From Flavobacterium sp. N2270 (GTDB lineage Bacteria; Bacteroidota; Bacteroidia; Flavobacteriales; Flavobacteriaceae): a stretch of DNA of 64,000 bases. The DNA lies in contig NZ_CP110005.1 of assembly GCF_025947225.1 (NCBI RefSeq), positions 620,001 to 684,000 of the forward strand, given 5' to 3'. A model generated the notes under the pieces. That model was not told the DNA's origin. It did no database searches and was given only the letters and a program-made list of their open reading frames with translations. Positions 43,033 to 51,046 of this stretch are shown piece by piece (the first letter of the stretch is position 1; the number at the start of each line of letters is the position of its first letter). Position numbers and translations under genes: made by a program.

Positions 43033-44070
43033 TTACTTCTTATTAAATAAATTTAGTTTTTGAATCCAAGTTGTTTTCTTCTCGAAAAAGAAAACATCAA
43101 GTAAGATTAAGAAAAAAGCAACTGCTAGAAACCATTGATATTGGGTTTGATATTCAGCAATTTGTTCTGTTTCAAACTCAGTTTTTTCAATGTTGTCCAT
43201 TGCATTTTTTAATCGACCTAAAGCTTCTTTAGTGTTATTTCCTGCAATATAACCACCGTTTGTATTCTTAGCGATTTTCTCTAAAATATCAGTGTTTAAT
43301 TTGGTAATAACCGTTTCACCTTTACTATCCTTTTTATATTCTGAAAGAGAACCGCTATCGTTTTTAATTGGAATTGGTCCGCCACTTTCGGTACCAACAC
43401 CCATGGTTATAATTTTAATCCCTTTTTCTTTAGCCAATTCACTTCCTGCATCAGAATCTGCTCCGTGATCTTCTCCATCTGAAACTAAAATGATTAATTT
43501 ACTTGTATCGACAGCATCAAAATAGGTTTCAGACAATCGAATAGCATCGTTTAAAGCCGTTCCTTGCGAAGAAACCATATTTGTATTCATATTTTGTAAA
43601 TACATTTTAGCAATACTATAATCGGTTGTCATTGGTAAAACCGGATAAGCGCTACCTGCATAACCCACAATTCCAACTCTATCGTTACCTAAAGTACTGA
43701 TGATACTAGAGATTAATTGTTTTGATTTTTCTAAACGATTAGGCGCAATGTCTTCGGCCAACATACTTTTTGAAATATCTAAAGCGAAAACAATATCAAT
43801 TCCTTGACGTTTTACCGTTTCCATTTTAGTTCCAATTTTTGGGTTTACCAAAGCAATAATTATCGAAACTAAAGCAAGTGATAAGGTTACAAACTTTAAA
43901 ACTGGTTTAAAACTAGAAGCTTCTGGACTTAATCGTTGAACCAATTCTAAATCGCCAAATTCTGCTCTTTTTTTTCTTCTCCAAAACAATTGAAACAAGA
44001 AAACAACTACTAATAATGGAATTATTAATAGCAAGTATAAATATTGTGGATTTTCTAATTGATGATACAT
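43033..44070 (-). CDS. batB: BatB, von Willebrand factor A membrane protein
   Basis: 345 residues. Two N-terminal transmembrane segments, a vWA domain (about 90-285) with the metal-ion site D98-x-S100-x-S102 in ALDISKSML, and a C-terminal transmembrane segment. It is a sequence relative of BatA and probably forms a complex with it, with metal-dependent protein contacts at the vWA face. Operon gene between batA and batC. Confidence 0.93.
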   Translation of the reverse strand: MYHQLENPQYLYLLLIIPLLVVVFLFQLFWRRKKRAEFGDLELVQRLSPEASSFKPVLKFVTLSLALVSIIIALVNPKIGTKMETVKRQGIDIVFALDISKSMLAEDIAPNRLEKSKQLISSIISTLGNDRVGIVGYAGSAYPVLPMTTDYSIAKMYLQNMNTNMVSSQGTALNDAIRLSETYFDAVDTSKLIILVSDGEDHGADSDAGSELAKEKGIKIITMGVGTESGGPIPIKNDSGSLSEYKKDSKGETVITKLNTDILEKIAKNTNGGYIAGNNTKEALGRLKNAMDNIEKTEFETEQIAEYQTQYQWFLAVAFFLILLDVFFFEKKTTWIQKLNLFNKK

Positions 44071-44086
44071 CGTTTCAATTTCTAAT

Positions 44087-45091
44087 TTAAACTAAACCTT
44101 TGAAAATAGTGTTCTTTAAAAGCACTTCAATAAATAATAAGAATAATGCAAGCCAAACGAATGGTTGGTATTTCTCATCGTAATTAAAGTATTTTTTTTC
44201 TTCTACTTCTGTTTTTTCTAGTTTATTAATTTCGGTATAAATTTCTTTTAATTTAGCATTACTTGTTGCTCTAAAATATTTCCCGTCAGTAGTTTTGGCA
44301 ATTTCCTTCATTAACTTTTCGTCAATTTCTACTTTCATGTTTTGGTACAAGAACTTACCATTTGGAGCTTTTGCGTATGGAAAAGGAGCCATTCCATTTG
44401 TTCCAATTCCAATAGTATACACTTTAATTCCGTATTCTTTTGCAATATCAGCAGCCATTCTTGGATCAATAGTTCCCGAATTATTTACTCCATCAGTCAA
44501 TAAAATAATAATTCTGCTTTTTGCTTTACTGTCTTTAATTCGATTAATTGCTGTTGCTAATCCAACACCAATTCCGGTTCCATCAGCGATAATTGAATCG
44601 TCATATTCTACTGTTTTTAACGACTGAAGAATTACTGTTTTATCAGATGTAACTGGAGTTCTTGTATAACTTTCTCCTGCATAAACTACCAATCCAATTC
44701 TATCATTTATTCTGTCTTCAACAAATTCTGCAGCAACTCTTTTTAAAGCTTCTAAACGATTTGGTTTTAAATCTTTTGCCAACATACTTCCCGAAACATC
44801 AATTGCCATGACAATATCAATTCCTTTTGTCGTTCTAGATTTTGAAGAAACATCTACACTTCTTGGTCTTGCTAAGGCTACAATAATTGCACTTAAGGCC
44901 AACATTCGTAAAACGAACAATAATGGTTGTAGCTTAGCAATTAGAGTTGCGCTGCCTTTGAATGATTTTATTGAACTTATTTTAAGTGTTGCTCGTTGTT
45001 TTTTGTTTGTAAACCAATACCAAGCAATTGCAATTGGAAGAACCAAAAACAACCAAAAAAATTCGGGATGTAAAAATGTGATGTTCTTCAT
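44087..45091 (-). CDS. batA: BatA, von Willebrand factor A membrane protein
   Basis: 334 residues. N-terminal membrane segments, a vWA domain (about 90-290) with the metal-ion site D98-x-S100-x-S102 in MAIDVSGSML, and a C-terminal membrane anchor. MoxR ATPases are thought to act on or through such vWA proteins. Starts at the stop of the preceding gene (1-base overlap). Confidence 0.93.
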   Translation of the reverse strand: MKNITFLHPEFFWLFLVLPIAIAWYWFTNKKQRATLKISSIKSFKGSATLIAKLQPLLFVLRMLALSAIIVALARPRSVDVSSKSRTTKGIDIVMAIDVSGSMLAKDLKPNRLEALKRVAAEFVEDRINDRIGLVVYAGESYTRTPVTSDKTVILQSLKTVEYDDSIIADGTGIGVGLATAINRIKDSKAKSRIIILLTDGVNNSGTIDPRMAADIAKEYGIKVYTIGIGTNGMAPFPYAKAPNGKFLYQNMKVEIDEKLMKEIAKTTDGKYFRATSNAKLKEIYTEINKLEKTEVEEKKYFNYDEKYQPFVWLALFLLFIEVLLKNTIFKGLV

Positions 45092-46728
45092 TATTTAACT
45101 ACTTTTCTTAACTCAATCGATTCAACAATTCGTTTCATTATTTCAGCTGCATTTTCATCTTCCAATTTGTGAACCAATATTAACTCTTGGATTCCGGTTC
45201 CTTGAGAAAACACTAAAATGGAATAATACATTTTAATATCTTCTTTAGAAATTGGATCTAAAACGGTAAATGTTCCTTCCGATTTTTTTCCTGTTAACCC
45301 TTTTGGATCTTCATAATCTCCAGTGTTTACAACTATATTTTTAGCTCCAAAAGATTCTAATTGTTTTAAATCTTGTTCTAAAACCATATCTAATGAACCT
45401 TGAACCGAGTCTTTAAAAGAAGTGGTACTTAAAACAACTGAAAAATTATCTAATATACTTCCGTAAAAGAAAGTACTAGTTGACTTTACATTTTCTGGTA
45501 GATTATTTAAAATACGAGCATCTGTATTTCTTGTTAATGCTTTTGGTGTTGATATAATTATTGCTGGATCTCCATAATCTGATGTTACCCATTCATCTTC
45601 TAACATCGATTTTGTACTGTGGCCAATAATATTATCTCTTAAGAAATCCATTCCTTTTGTAACTCCTAAAAAGACAAGAATTATAGATAAAATAATTCCA
45701 ACTAAAGTTAAAGGAATAAAAATACGTTGTAATTTTTGTGAACGTTCTTTTTTACGTTTTAATTCTTCTGCAAATAAGTTTTCTGTTTCTTCTTCTGTTC
45801 TTGGAATGGCTTTATCTAATGAAATTAAAAAGGTATTAATCGTGTTTTTATCATTTTCAATTTCAAAATCTAATGGTTTTGATTTGGCAAATTTCACCAA
45901 ATCAGACGTTTCCATTACTCTTTTAAATTTTGCTAAAGTATCAGCACTTATTTTTATGTTTTTTTTACGAACTGAAACTTTCAAAGCATCAAACAATTCA
46001 TTAGATGTACTTTCCATTGCAGGAATTTCAATTACTTCTTCAATATAATTTCTGGTAATATCAGTTAGTTCAGAATAATACGCTTTTGTTTCTCCTTTTT
46101 GCCAAAGTGATTTTTTTTCTAATACTTCTAATTCCGCTATTGCTTTTTCAATTGGCGAAGCAAATAAAATAGCTTCTGCTTCATTCTTTTTATTTTGTCG
46201 TTTCTTAATGAAATAATAAGCTCCGTAACCAATTAATGCCAAACCAATTAAGATTAAAATAGCATATAACCACCAATAACTAGTCGGTTTTTCCACTTTA
46301 ATAATTGGTTTAATATCAAACATTTGTTGTTTAATTGTGTCTACGACAACATCATTTACAACAATTGCGAAAGAGTCGGTTCTAAAGGTTTTATTGTTTA
46401 TTAATACTGCTAATTTTGGGAGTACGTATCTTCCAGAATCAAATTGAGTTAATCCGTATTTTTTTATTAGTTCTAATTTATCATTTGATTTTATAGAATC
46501 AATTGGATACGATTCTAAGACTTCTAAAACGCCGAAAAGTTTTCCATCAGGAAAAACAACTTTATCTGTTTTAGAAACATTGGCTTTAATAGTTAAATTG
46601 AACTGTGAGCCAATTTTTATTTGAGTAGAATCTACAGAAGAAGTGATTGATTGAGAGAATGAAATTGTGCTTATTAAGGAAAATAAAAACATGAGACATC
46701 TCGACTTCGCTCGATGTGACAAAATCAT
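45091..46728 (-). CDS. Bat-operon membrane protein with repeat-derived N-terminus
   Basis: 545 residues from the start at 46728, or 533 from the ATG at 46692; the frame itself extends to 46770. It has a signal peptide ending SFSQ, a beta-rich periplasmic domain (about 30-150), a transmembrane segment (SYWWLYAILILIGLALIGYGAYYF), a helical cytoplasmic domain, a second transmembrane segment and a C-terminal globular domain. This is the extra gene often found between DUF58 and batA; no name is established. The stretch SHRAKSRC of the longer start is encoded by a palindromic repeat (46694-46720). MFLFSLISTISFSQ from 46692 lacks the positive charges of a good signal peptide, which speaks for 46728. 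Confidence 0.72.
   Translation of the reverse strand: MILSHRAKSRCLMFLFSLISTISFSQSITSSVDSTQIKIGSQFNLTIKANVSKTDKVVFPDGKLFGVLEVLESYPIDSIKSNDKLELIKKYGLTQFDSGRYVLPKLAVLINNKTFRTDSFAIVVNDVVVDTIKQQMFDIKPIIKVEKPTSYWWLYAILILIGLALIGYGAYYFIKKRQNKKNEAEAILFASPIEKAIAELEVLEKKSLWQKGETKAYYSELTDITRNYIEEVIEIPAMESTSNELFDALKVSVRKKNIKISADTLAKFKRVMETSDLVKFAKSKPLDFEIENDKNTINTFLISLDKAIPRTEEETENLFAEELKRKKERSQKLQRIFIPLTLVGIILSIILVFLGVTKGMDFLRDNIIGHSTKSMLEDEWVTSDYGDPAIIISTPKALTRNTDARILNNLPENVKSTSTFFYGSILDNFSVVLSTTSFKDSVQGSLDMVLEQDLKQLESFGAKNIVVNTGDYEDPKGLTGKKSEGTFTVLDPISKEDIKMYYSILVFSQGTGIQELILVHKLEDENAAEIMKRIVESIELRKVVK
46694..46720. repeat. REP-like palindrome (TCGACTTCGCTCGA core)
   Basis: The sequence GACATCTCGACTTCGCTCGATGT is an imperfect palindrome of GC-richer composition than its surroundings. 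It resembles a dispersed palindromic element known from many Bacteroidota genomes (ATCGAG...GTCGAGAT forms). Here it lies at the 5' end of a reading frame and would be translated. Confidence 0.55.
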
Positions 46729-46795
46729 TTTAATTAAAGTAATACTATAGAAATCTTTATTTGGTTTCATTATCTTTTCTCTTTTCTCTAAATTC

Positions 46796-47662
46796 TCAAT
46801 TTCTTGCTTTAAAATAACCTAATAACTTGGTTACATAACTTTCATCAACCCTAGAGCTTAAAACACCTGCTCCTGATTTTGAGAACATTTCTGAAAAATA
46901 TTTTACATTATCTGCATATTCTTTTTCATAAGCCAAACGAACACTTTTAGAGTTTGTATCAACTAACATAATTTCTCCAGATTCGGCATCAAGCATGTTT
47001 ACAATTCCTAAATTTGGAATTGACTTTTCGCGTTCATCATAAACCCTAATTCCGGTTAAATCGTGTTTTTTAGCAGCAATTTTTAAAGTTTTTTCATAAT
47101 TATTAACCATGAAATCTGAAATTAAAAACACAATCGCTTTCTTTTTCATTACGCTCGATAAAAACTTCAAAGCTTGAGCTAAATCAGTCTTTCTGCTTTT
47201 AGGTTGAAATTCAATTAATTCTCTAATGATGCGTAAGACGTGAGATTTTCCTTTTTTAGGCGGAATAAACAATTCTATTTGATCTGAAAATAAAATTAAA
47301 CCTACTTTATCATTGTTATTTGTTGATGAAAAAGCCAAAGTTGCTGCAATTTCGGTAATGATTTCGCTTTTAAATTGGTTTTTAGTTCCAAAAATTTCCG
47401 AACCACTACAATCTACCATCAACATCATGGTTAATTCTCGTTCTTCTTCAAAAACTTTTACATAAGGCTCGTTTGTTCTAGCAGTAACATTCCAGTCAAT
47501 TGATTTTACATCATCGCCATATTGATATTGTCTAACTTCAGAAAAAGTCATTCCTCGTCCTTTAAAAGACGTATGATATTCTCCCGAAAAGATATGATCG
47601 CTCAATCTTCGGGTTTTGATTTCTATTTTTCGAACTTTTTTAAGAATTTCTTTAGTATCCAT
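46796..47662 (-). CDS. DUF58 domain protein
   Basis: 288 residues, no signal peptide. The DUF58 signature GRGMTFSEVRQYQYGDDVKSIDWNVTAR (37-62) is followed by a vWA-like part with the metal site D84-x-S86-x-S88 in MVDCSGS. DUF58 proteins go with MoxR ATPases in the same operon, as here. Acts in the cytoplasm, probably as an adaptor; no reaction is known. Confidence 0.93.
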   Translation of the reverse strand: MDTKEILKKVRKIEIKTRRLSDHIFSGEYHTSFKGRGMTFSEVRQYQYGDDVKSIDWNVTARTNEPYVKVFEEERELTMMLMVDCSGSEIFGTKNQFKSEIITEIAATLAFSSTNNNDKVGLILFSDQIELFIPPKKGKSHVLRIIRELIEFQPKSRKTDLAQALKFLSSVMKKKAIVFLISDFMVNNYEKTLKIAAKKHDLTGIRVYDEREKSIPNLGIVNMLDAESGEIMLVDTNSKSVRLAYEKEYADNVKYFSEMFSKSGAGVLSSRVDESYVTKLLGYFKARN

Positions 47663-47739
47663 TTTTTTGAGGCATTAGGCAATAGGCTATAGGCAATAGA
47701 TGTTTCACTAATCCCTTTTACCTTTTACCTTGTCACTTA

Positions 47740-48750
47740 TTAAGGTACTTCAATTTCGTTTACAATCTTATTAATAATATCAACCGAAGTTACGTTTTCA
47801 GCTTCAGCTTCATAGGTAATTCCAATTCTGTGACGTAAAACATCGTGGACAACAGCACGTACATCTTCTGGAATAACATAACCTCTTCTTTTAATAAATG
47901 CATAACATTTAGCCGCAATCGCTAAATTAATACTTCCACGAGGTGAAGAACCAAAACTAATTAATGGTTTTAAACTTTCTAAATTGTATTTTTCTGGATA
48001 ACGAGTAGCGAAAATGATATCTAAAATATATTTTTCAATTTTTTCATCCATGTACACTTCACGAACCGCTTGTTGCGCTCTAAGAATTTGTTCTACAGAA
48101 ACAACCGGGTTTACTTTAGTATACTCGCCACTTAAATTTTGACGAATAACTAATCGCTCGTCTTCCATTTTTGGATAATCTATAACTGTTTTCAACATAA
48201 AACGGTCCATTTGAGCTTCAGGCAAAGGATAAGTTCCTTCTTGCTCAACAGGGTTTTGTGTTGCCATTACTAAAAACGGTTTATCTAACTTAAATGAAGT
48301 GTCTCCAATAGTTACTTGTTTTTCTTGCATGGCTTCTAAAAGTGCCGATTGTACTTTTGCAGGAGCACGATTAATTTCATCAGCTAAAACAAAGTTTGCA
48401 AAAATTGGACCTTTTTTAATAGTAAAATCATTGTCTTTTACACTATAAATCATCGTTCCTACAACATCAGCAGGTAATAAATCTGGTGTAAATTGAACTC
48501 TACTGAAAGAACCTTGCACAGCTTGTGACAAAGTATTAATTGCCAACGTTTTTGCTAAACCAGGAACACCTTCTAGTAAAATATGTCCTTGTCCTAAAAG
48601 TCCAATGAGTAATCTTTCGATCATGTATTTTTGACCTACAATTACTTTATTCATTTCCATGGTTAATAAATCAACAAATGCGCTTTCTCTTTCTATCTTT
48701 TCATTTATCGCACGAATATCAATTGCAGCAGTATTTTCTTCCATTTTCAT
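47740..48750 (-). CDS. MoxR family AAA+ ATPase
   Basis: 336 residues. Walker A is GVPGLAKT (61-68), Walker B is VLADEIN (121-127, D124-E125), and the sensor and arginine-finger regions follow. MoxR ATPases act as chaperones for vWA-domain proteins; here it is the first gene of the Bat operon. The start may be MKMEEN or, three codons later, MEEN. The 77 bases after it hold degenerate GGCAATAGGC repeats and no gene. A -7-like AAAATTTG lies upstream but is not an exact match. Confidence 0.94.
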   Translation of the reverse strand: MKMEENTAAIDIRAINEKIERESAFVDLLTMEMNKVIVGQKYMIERLLIGLLGQGHILLEGVPGLAKTLAINTLSQAVQGSFSRVQFTPDLLPADVVGTMIYSVKDNDFTIKKGPIFANFVLADEINRAPAKVQSALLEAMQEKQVTIGDTSFKLDKPFLVMATQNPVEQEGTYPLPEAQMDRFMLKTVIDYPKMEDERLVIRQNLSGEYTKVNPVVSVEQILRAQQAVREVYMDEKIEKYILDIIFATRYPEKYNLESLKPLISFGSSPRGSINLAIAAKCYAFIKRRGYVIPEDVRAVVHDVLRHRIGITYEAEAENVTSVDIINKIVNEIEVP

Positions 48751-48911
48751 TAAATTTAGGGGTCAAATTTTGTAAAAAAAATTAACATTTCAAAATTGAA
48801 AATTTATTTGCTACTTCATTGTTAATATACCGTTAAAAAAAACAAACAATTGCTTAATTTAGGAGTGTTTTATGATTTTGTTTTATATTTTTAAGAAATA
48901 ATCTGTTTTTA

Positions 48912-50051
48912 ATGATCAACAAACGCTTATTGATAAAAAATTTGCTTACTCACAATGATGAGAATAGTTTCTATGATAAAAAAAGACAGCTAAATCTTCA
49001 TACTCGTGAAGGTAAGTCAAAATTTTTAAAACATATTTGTGCCCTTTCTAATTCTAATCCTGTAAATAATTCTTATATAGTTGTAGGTGTTGAAGATGAA
49101 GCGAATGAAATTACTGGCGTTGATTTTTATGATGATAGTAGAATTCAAAATTTAGTAAATGCTTTTTTAGAAAATCCACCAAAAATTCAATATGAAAATG
49201 TTCCTTTTCCATTATTAAGTAAAGAAAAAGTATTAGGTTTAGTTACTATTAAACCTAAAAATACGGTTTCTTTCTTTAAAAAAGGAATTCATACAATACC
49301 CGCAAATACGGTTTTTATTAGAAAGGGAAGTAACTCAATGCCTACGGAAGAAAAAATTCCATTTTCAAAAATGAATGCTGAAACTGTTATTAGTATTGAA
49401 AACAATTCTAGAAATAGTATTAAAAACACCCTTGATAGCGTTCTAGAATTTGTAAATGTAAAACACAAAGATTTACATTCAGAATATAATGTTTTTAAAG
49501 AGTTATTTGTGGTTTGCTGGAGCGGAGTAAAGAAAAAAGTAAGAGACCAAGTATTTTACTCTAGAGTTGATATAGAACTTATAAACGAACAGGTAAAGCT
49601 TTTTTACTCTGCACAAGATGATGTAAACATTAGTTTTGATAATGATTCTTTTACGATTACTGAATATGTTGCTTTAGGCATAAACGACAAAACGAGTTAC
49701 TATCCATTAGAAAAAGTTACAATTACATTTTTTGACAATGGCTATTATAAAATAAACACCGAATTGTTATTTAAGCCTCCACAATTTAATAGAAAAATGT
49801 TACATCATATTTATAACTCCAACTTATCTATATTAAAAAAGTTAAAAAAAGGAAATGCATTAAGTCTTAATGAGCTTAAAGACTTGGAAAACCTACCTTC
49901 TATTTTTATGATTTGTTTTTTAAATGGTTTTGAAGAGGCAAAAGATTTATTAATAGAATCAAAGCCTTATTTAAAAAAGTTTAACCATAACTCATACAAT
50001 TCTTTTAAAGAAGTAATGCGGGTTATTAGAAAAATGAAATATAACAACTAA
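48912..50051 (+). CDS. AlbA_2 domain protein (Schlafen-type DNA-binding)
   Basis: 379 residues. The N-terminal part (about 10-160) fits the AlbA_2 domain: KKRQLNLHTREGKSKFLKHICALSNS, the glycine turn YIVVGVEDEANEITGVDFYDD, and the RKGSNSMPT segment. Proteins with this domain occur in transcription regulators and defence systems. The C-terminal 200 residues (about 170-379) are not recognised and have no helicase or Toprim motif. It stands alone on the plus strand between the Bat operon and a two-component system, so its role is open. It overlaps the convergent small gene by 4 bases. Confidence 0.82.
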   Translation: MINKRLLIKNLLTHNDENSFYDKKRQLNLHTREGKSKFLKHICALSNSNPVNNSYIVVGVEDEANEITGVDFYDDSRIQNLVNAFLENPPKIQYENVPFPLLSKEKVLGLVTIKPKNTVSFFKKGIHTIPANTVFIRKGSNSMPTEEKIPFSKMNAETVISIENNSRNSIKNTLDSVLEFVNVKHKDLHSEYNVFKELFVVCWSGVKKKVRDQVFYSRVDIELINEQVKLFYSAQDDVNISFDNDSFTITEYVALGINDKTSYYPLEKVTITFFDNGYYKINTELLFKPPQFNRKMLHHIYNSNLSILKKLKKGNALSLNELKDLENLPSIFMICFLNGFEEAKDLLIESKPYLKKFNHNSYNSFKEVMRVIRKMKYNN

Positions 50052-50269
50052 TTATTATATTTAGAATATAAAAAAATTAAGCTTAAATAACCTAAACTTA
50101 TAATAATTCCAAGTATATAAACAATATTAAACTGAAGAGTTATATTTATTTTAGGCATAAAAAAATAAACTTCTTGAAAAAAAGTATAGTATGCTAAGTT
50201 TAATATTAGGTAAAGCCAAATTAAACTTAACACAAGTAATGAAATAACTATTTTTGAATATAATTTCAT
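50048..50269 (-). CDS. small membrane protein, 73 residues
   Basis: Not recognised. Two predicted transmembrane segments (about 6-32 and 45-68), net basic loop between, no signal cleavage. It follows the response regulator gene by about 100 bases on the same strand. The gap contains a perfect ATTTACAAAA...TTTTGTAAAT inverted repeat ending at its start. The stop codon overlaps that of the AlbA_2 gene (CTAA). Real by length, composition and membrane pattern, but unproven. Confidence 0.5.
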   Translation of the reverse strand: MKLYSKIVISLLVLSLIWLYLILNLAYYTFFQEVYFFMPKINITLQFNIVYILGIIISLGYLSLIFLYSKYNN

Positions 50270-50299
50270 ATTTACAAAATTTTATCTTTTTTGTAAATA
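50270..50299. promoter_or_regulatory. inverted repeat before the 73-residue gene
   Basis: ATTTACAAAA and TTTTGTAAAT arms separated by about 8 bases. It could be a weak terminator of the response regulator transcript or an operator for the small gene. No T-run makes it a standard terminator. Confidence 0.35.
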
Positions 50300-50367
50300 T
50301 GAAATTATATATAAAAACAATATTTTAGTTGCAATAAATCTATATATTTTGTTAAATATTTATGAAT

Positions 50368-51036
50368 TTACACAAAACCATGCTTTTTAGCCTCTCTTAT
50401 TATATCTTCATCTGTTCCTTTTTGAACACAAAAGAAGTCCTTTATTTGTGCTTTTCTTTTGTCTATGGCACTCATAGATAAATTTATGTGATTAGGAAGG
50501 TTTTTAGACTGAATTCCGCTTGCTAATAAAGTAATTATTTGCCTGTTAAAATCATCTAAAAACATATCGTTAGAAAGTAATTCTTGAATACTTTCATTAA
50601 CTGTTTTACTTATATAAACATCATCATTTAACAACATTTCAAATGCCTTTAAGAATTCTTCTGCTGTAAAATCGCTTTTTACTAATAGACCATGTGGAGC
50701 AACTTTCTTTTGAAGTTTATATAAAATGAAGGCTTCTGCATGAGAAGTTAAAATAACTATTTTTGATAATGGAAATTTCTTTTTAGCAAATACTGCTAAA
50801 TCTTCTCCTGAGTAAATCTCTTTTTCTTCATAAGGAGGAAGGCTTAAGTCAAGAAAAATCATATCAAACTCATAAATGTCTTCAGACTCTGCCATTTTTT
50901 TATAGGCAGATTCACAATCATAGGCCGGAAACACTTCTATTTCGCAACCTAAATCATTATAAGACAGGATACTTTTGTATCCTTCAATCATTGATGGATG
51001 ATCATCCACCATAAAAATAGAAACCTTTTTTTTCAT
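50368..51036 (-). CDS. response regulator, LuxR-like
   Basis: 222 residues. Receiver domain with acidic pocket D11/D12, phosphoacceptor D63 (IFLDLSLPP), T97 and K120. The C-terminal part (about 155-222) has a helix-turn-helix resembling LuxR/NarL (RQIITLLASGIQSKNLPNHINLSMSAIDKRKAQIKDFF), but it is more divergent than usual, so DNA binding is likely and not certain. It starts 10 bases after the stop of the sensor kinase and is its cognate partner. Confidence 0.87.
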   Translation of the reverse strand: MKKKVSIFMVDDHPSMIEGYKSILSYNDLGCEIEVFPAYDCESAYKKMAESEDIYEFDMIFLDLSLPPYEEKEIYSGEDLAVFAKKKFPLSKIVILTSHAEAFILYKLQKKVAPHGLLVKSDFTAEEFLKAFEMLLNDDVYISKTVNESIQELLSNDMFLDDFNRQIITLLASGIQSKNLPNHINLSMSAIDKRKAQIKDFFCVQKGTDEDIIREAKKHGFV

Positions 51037-51046
51037 GATAATAATT

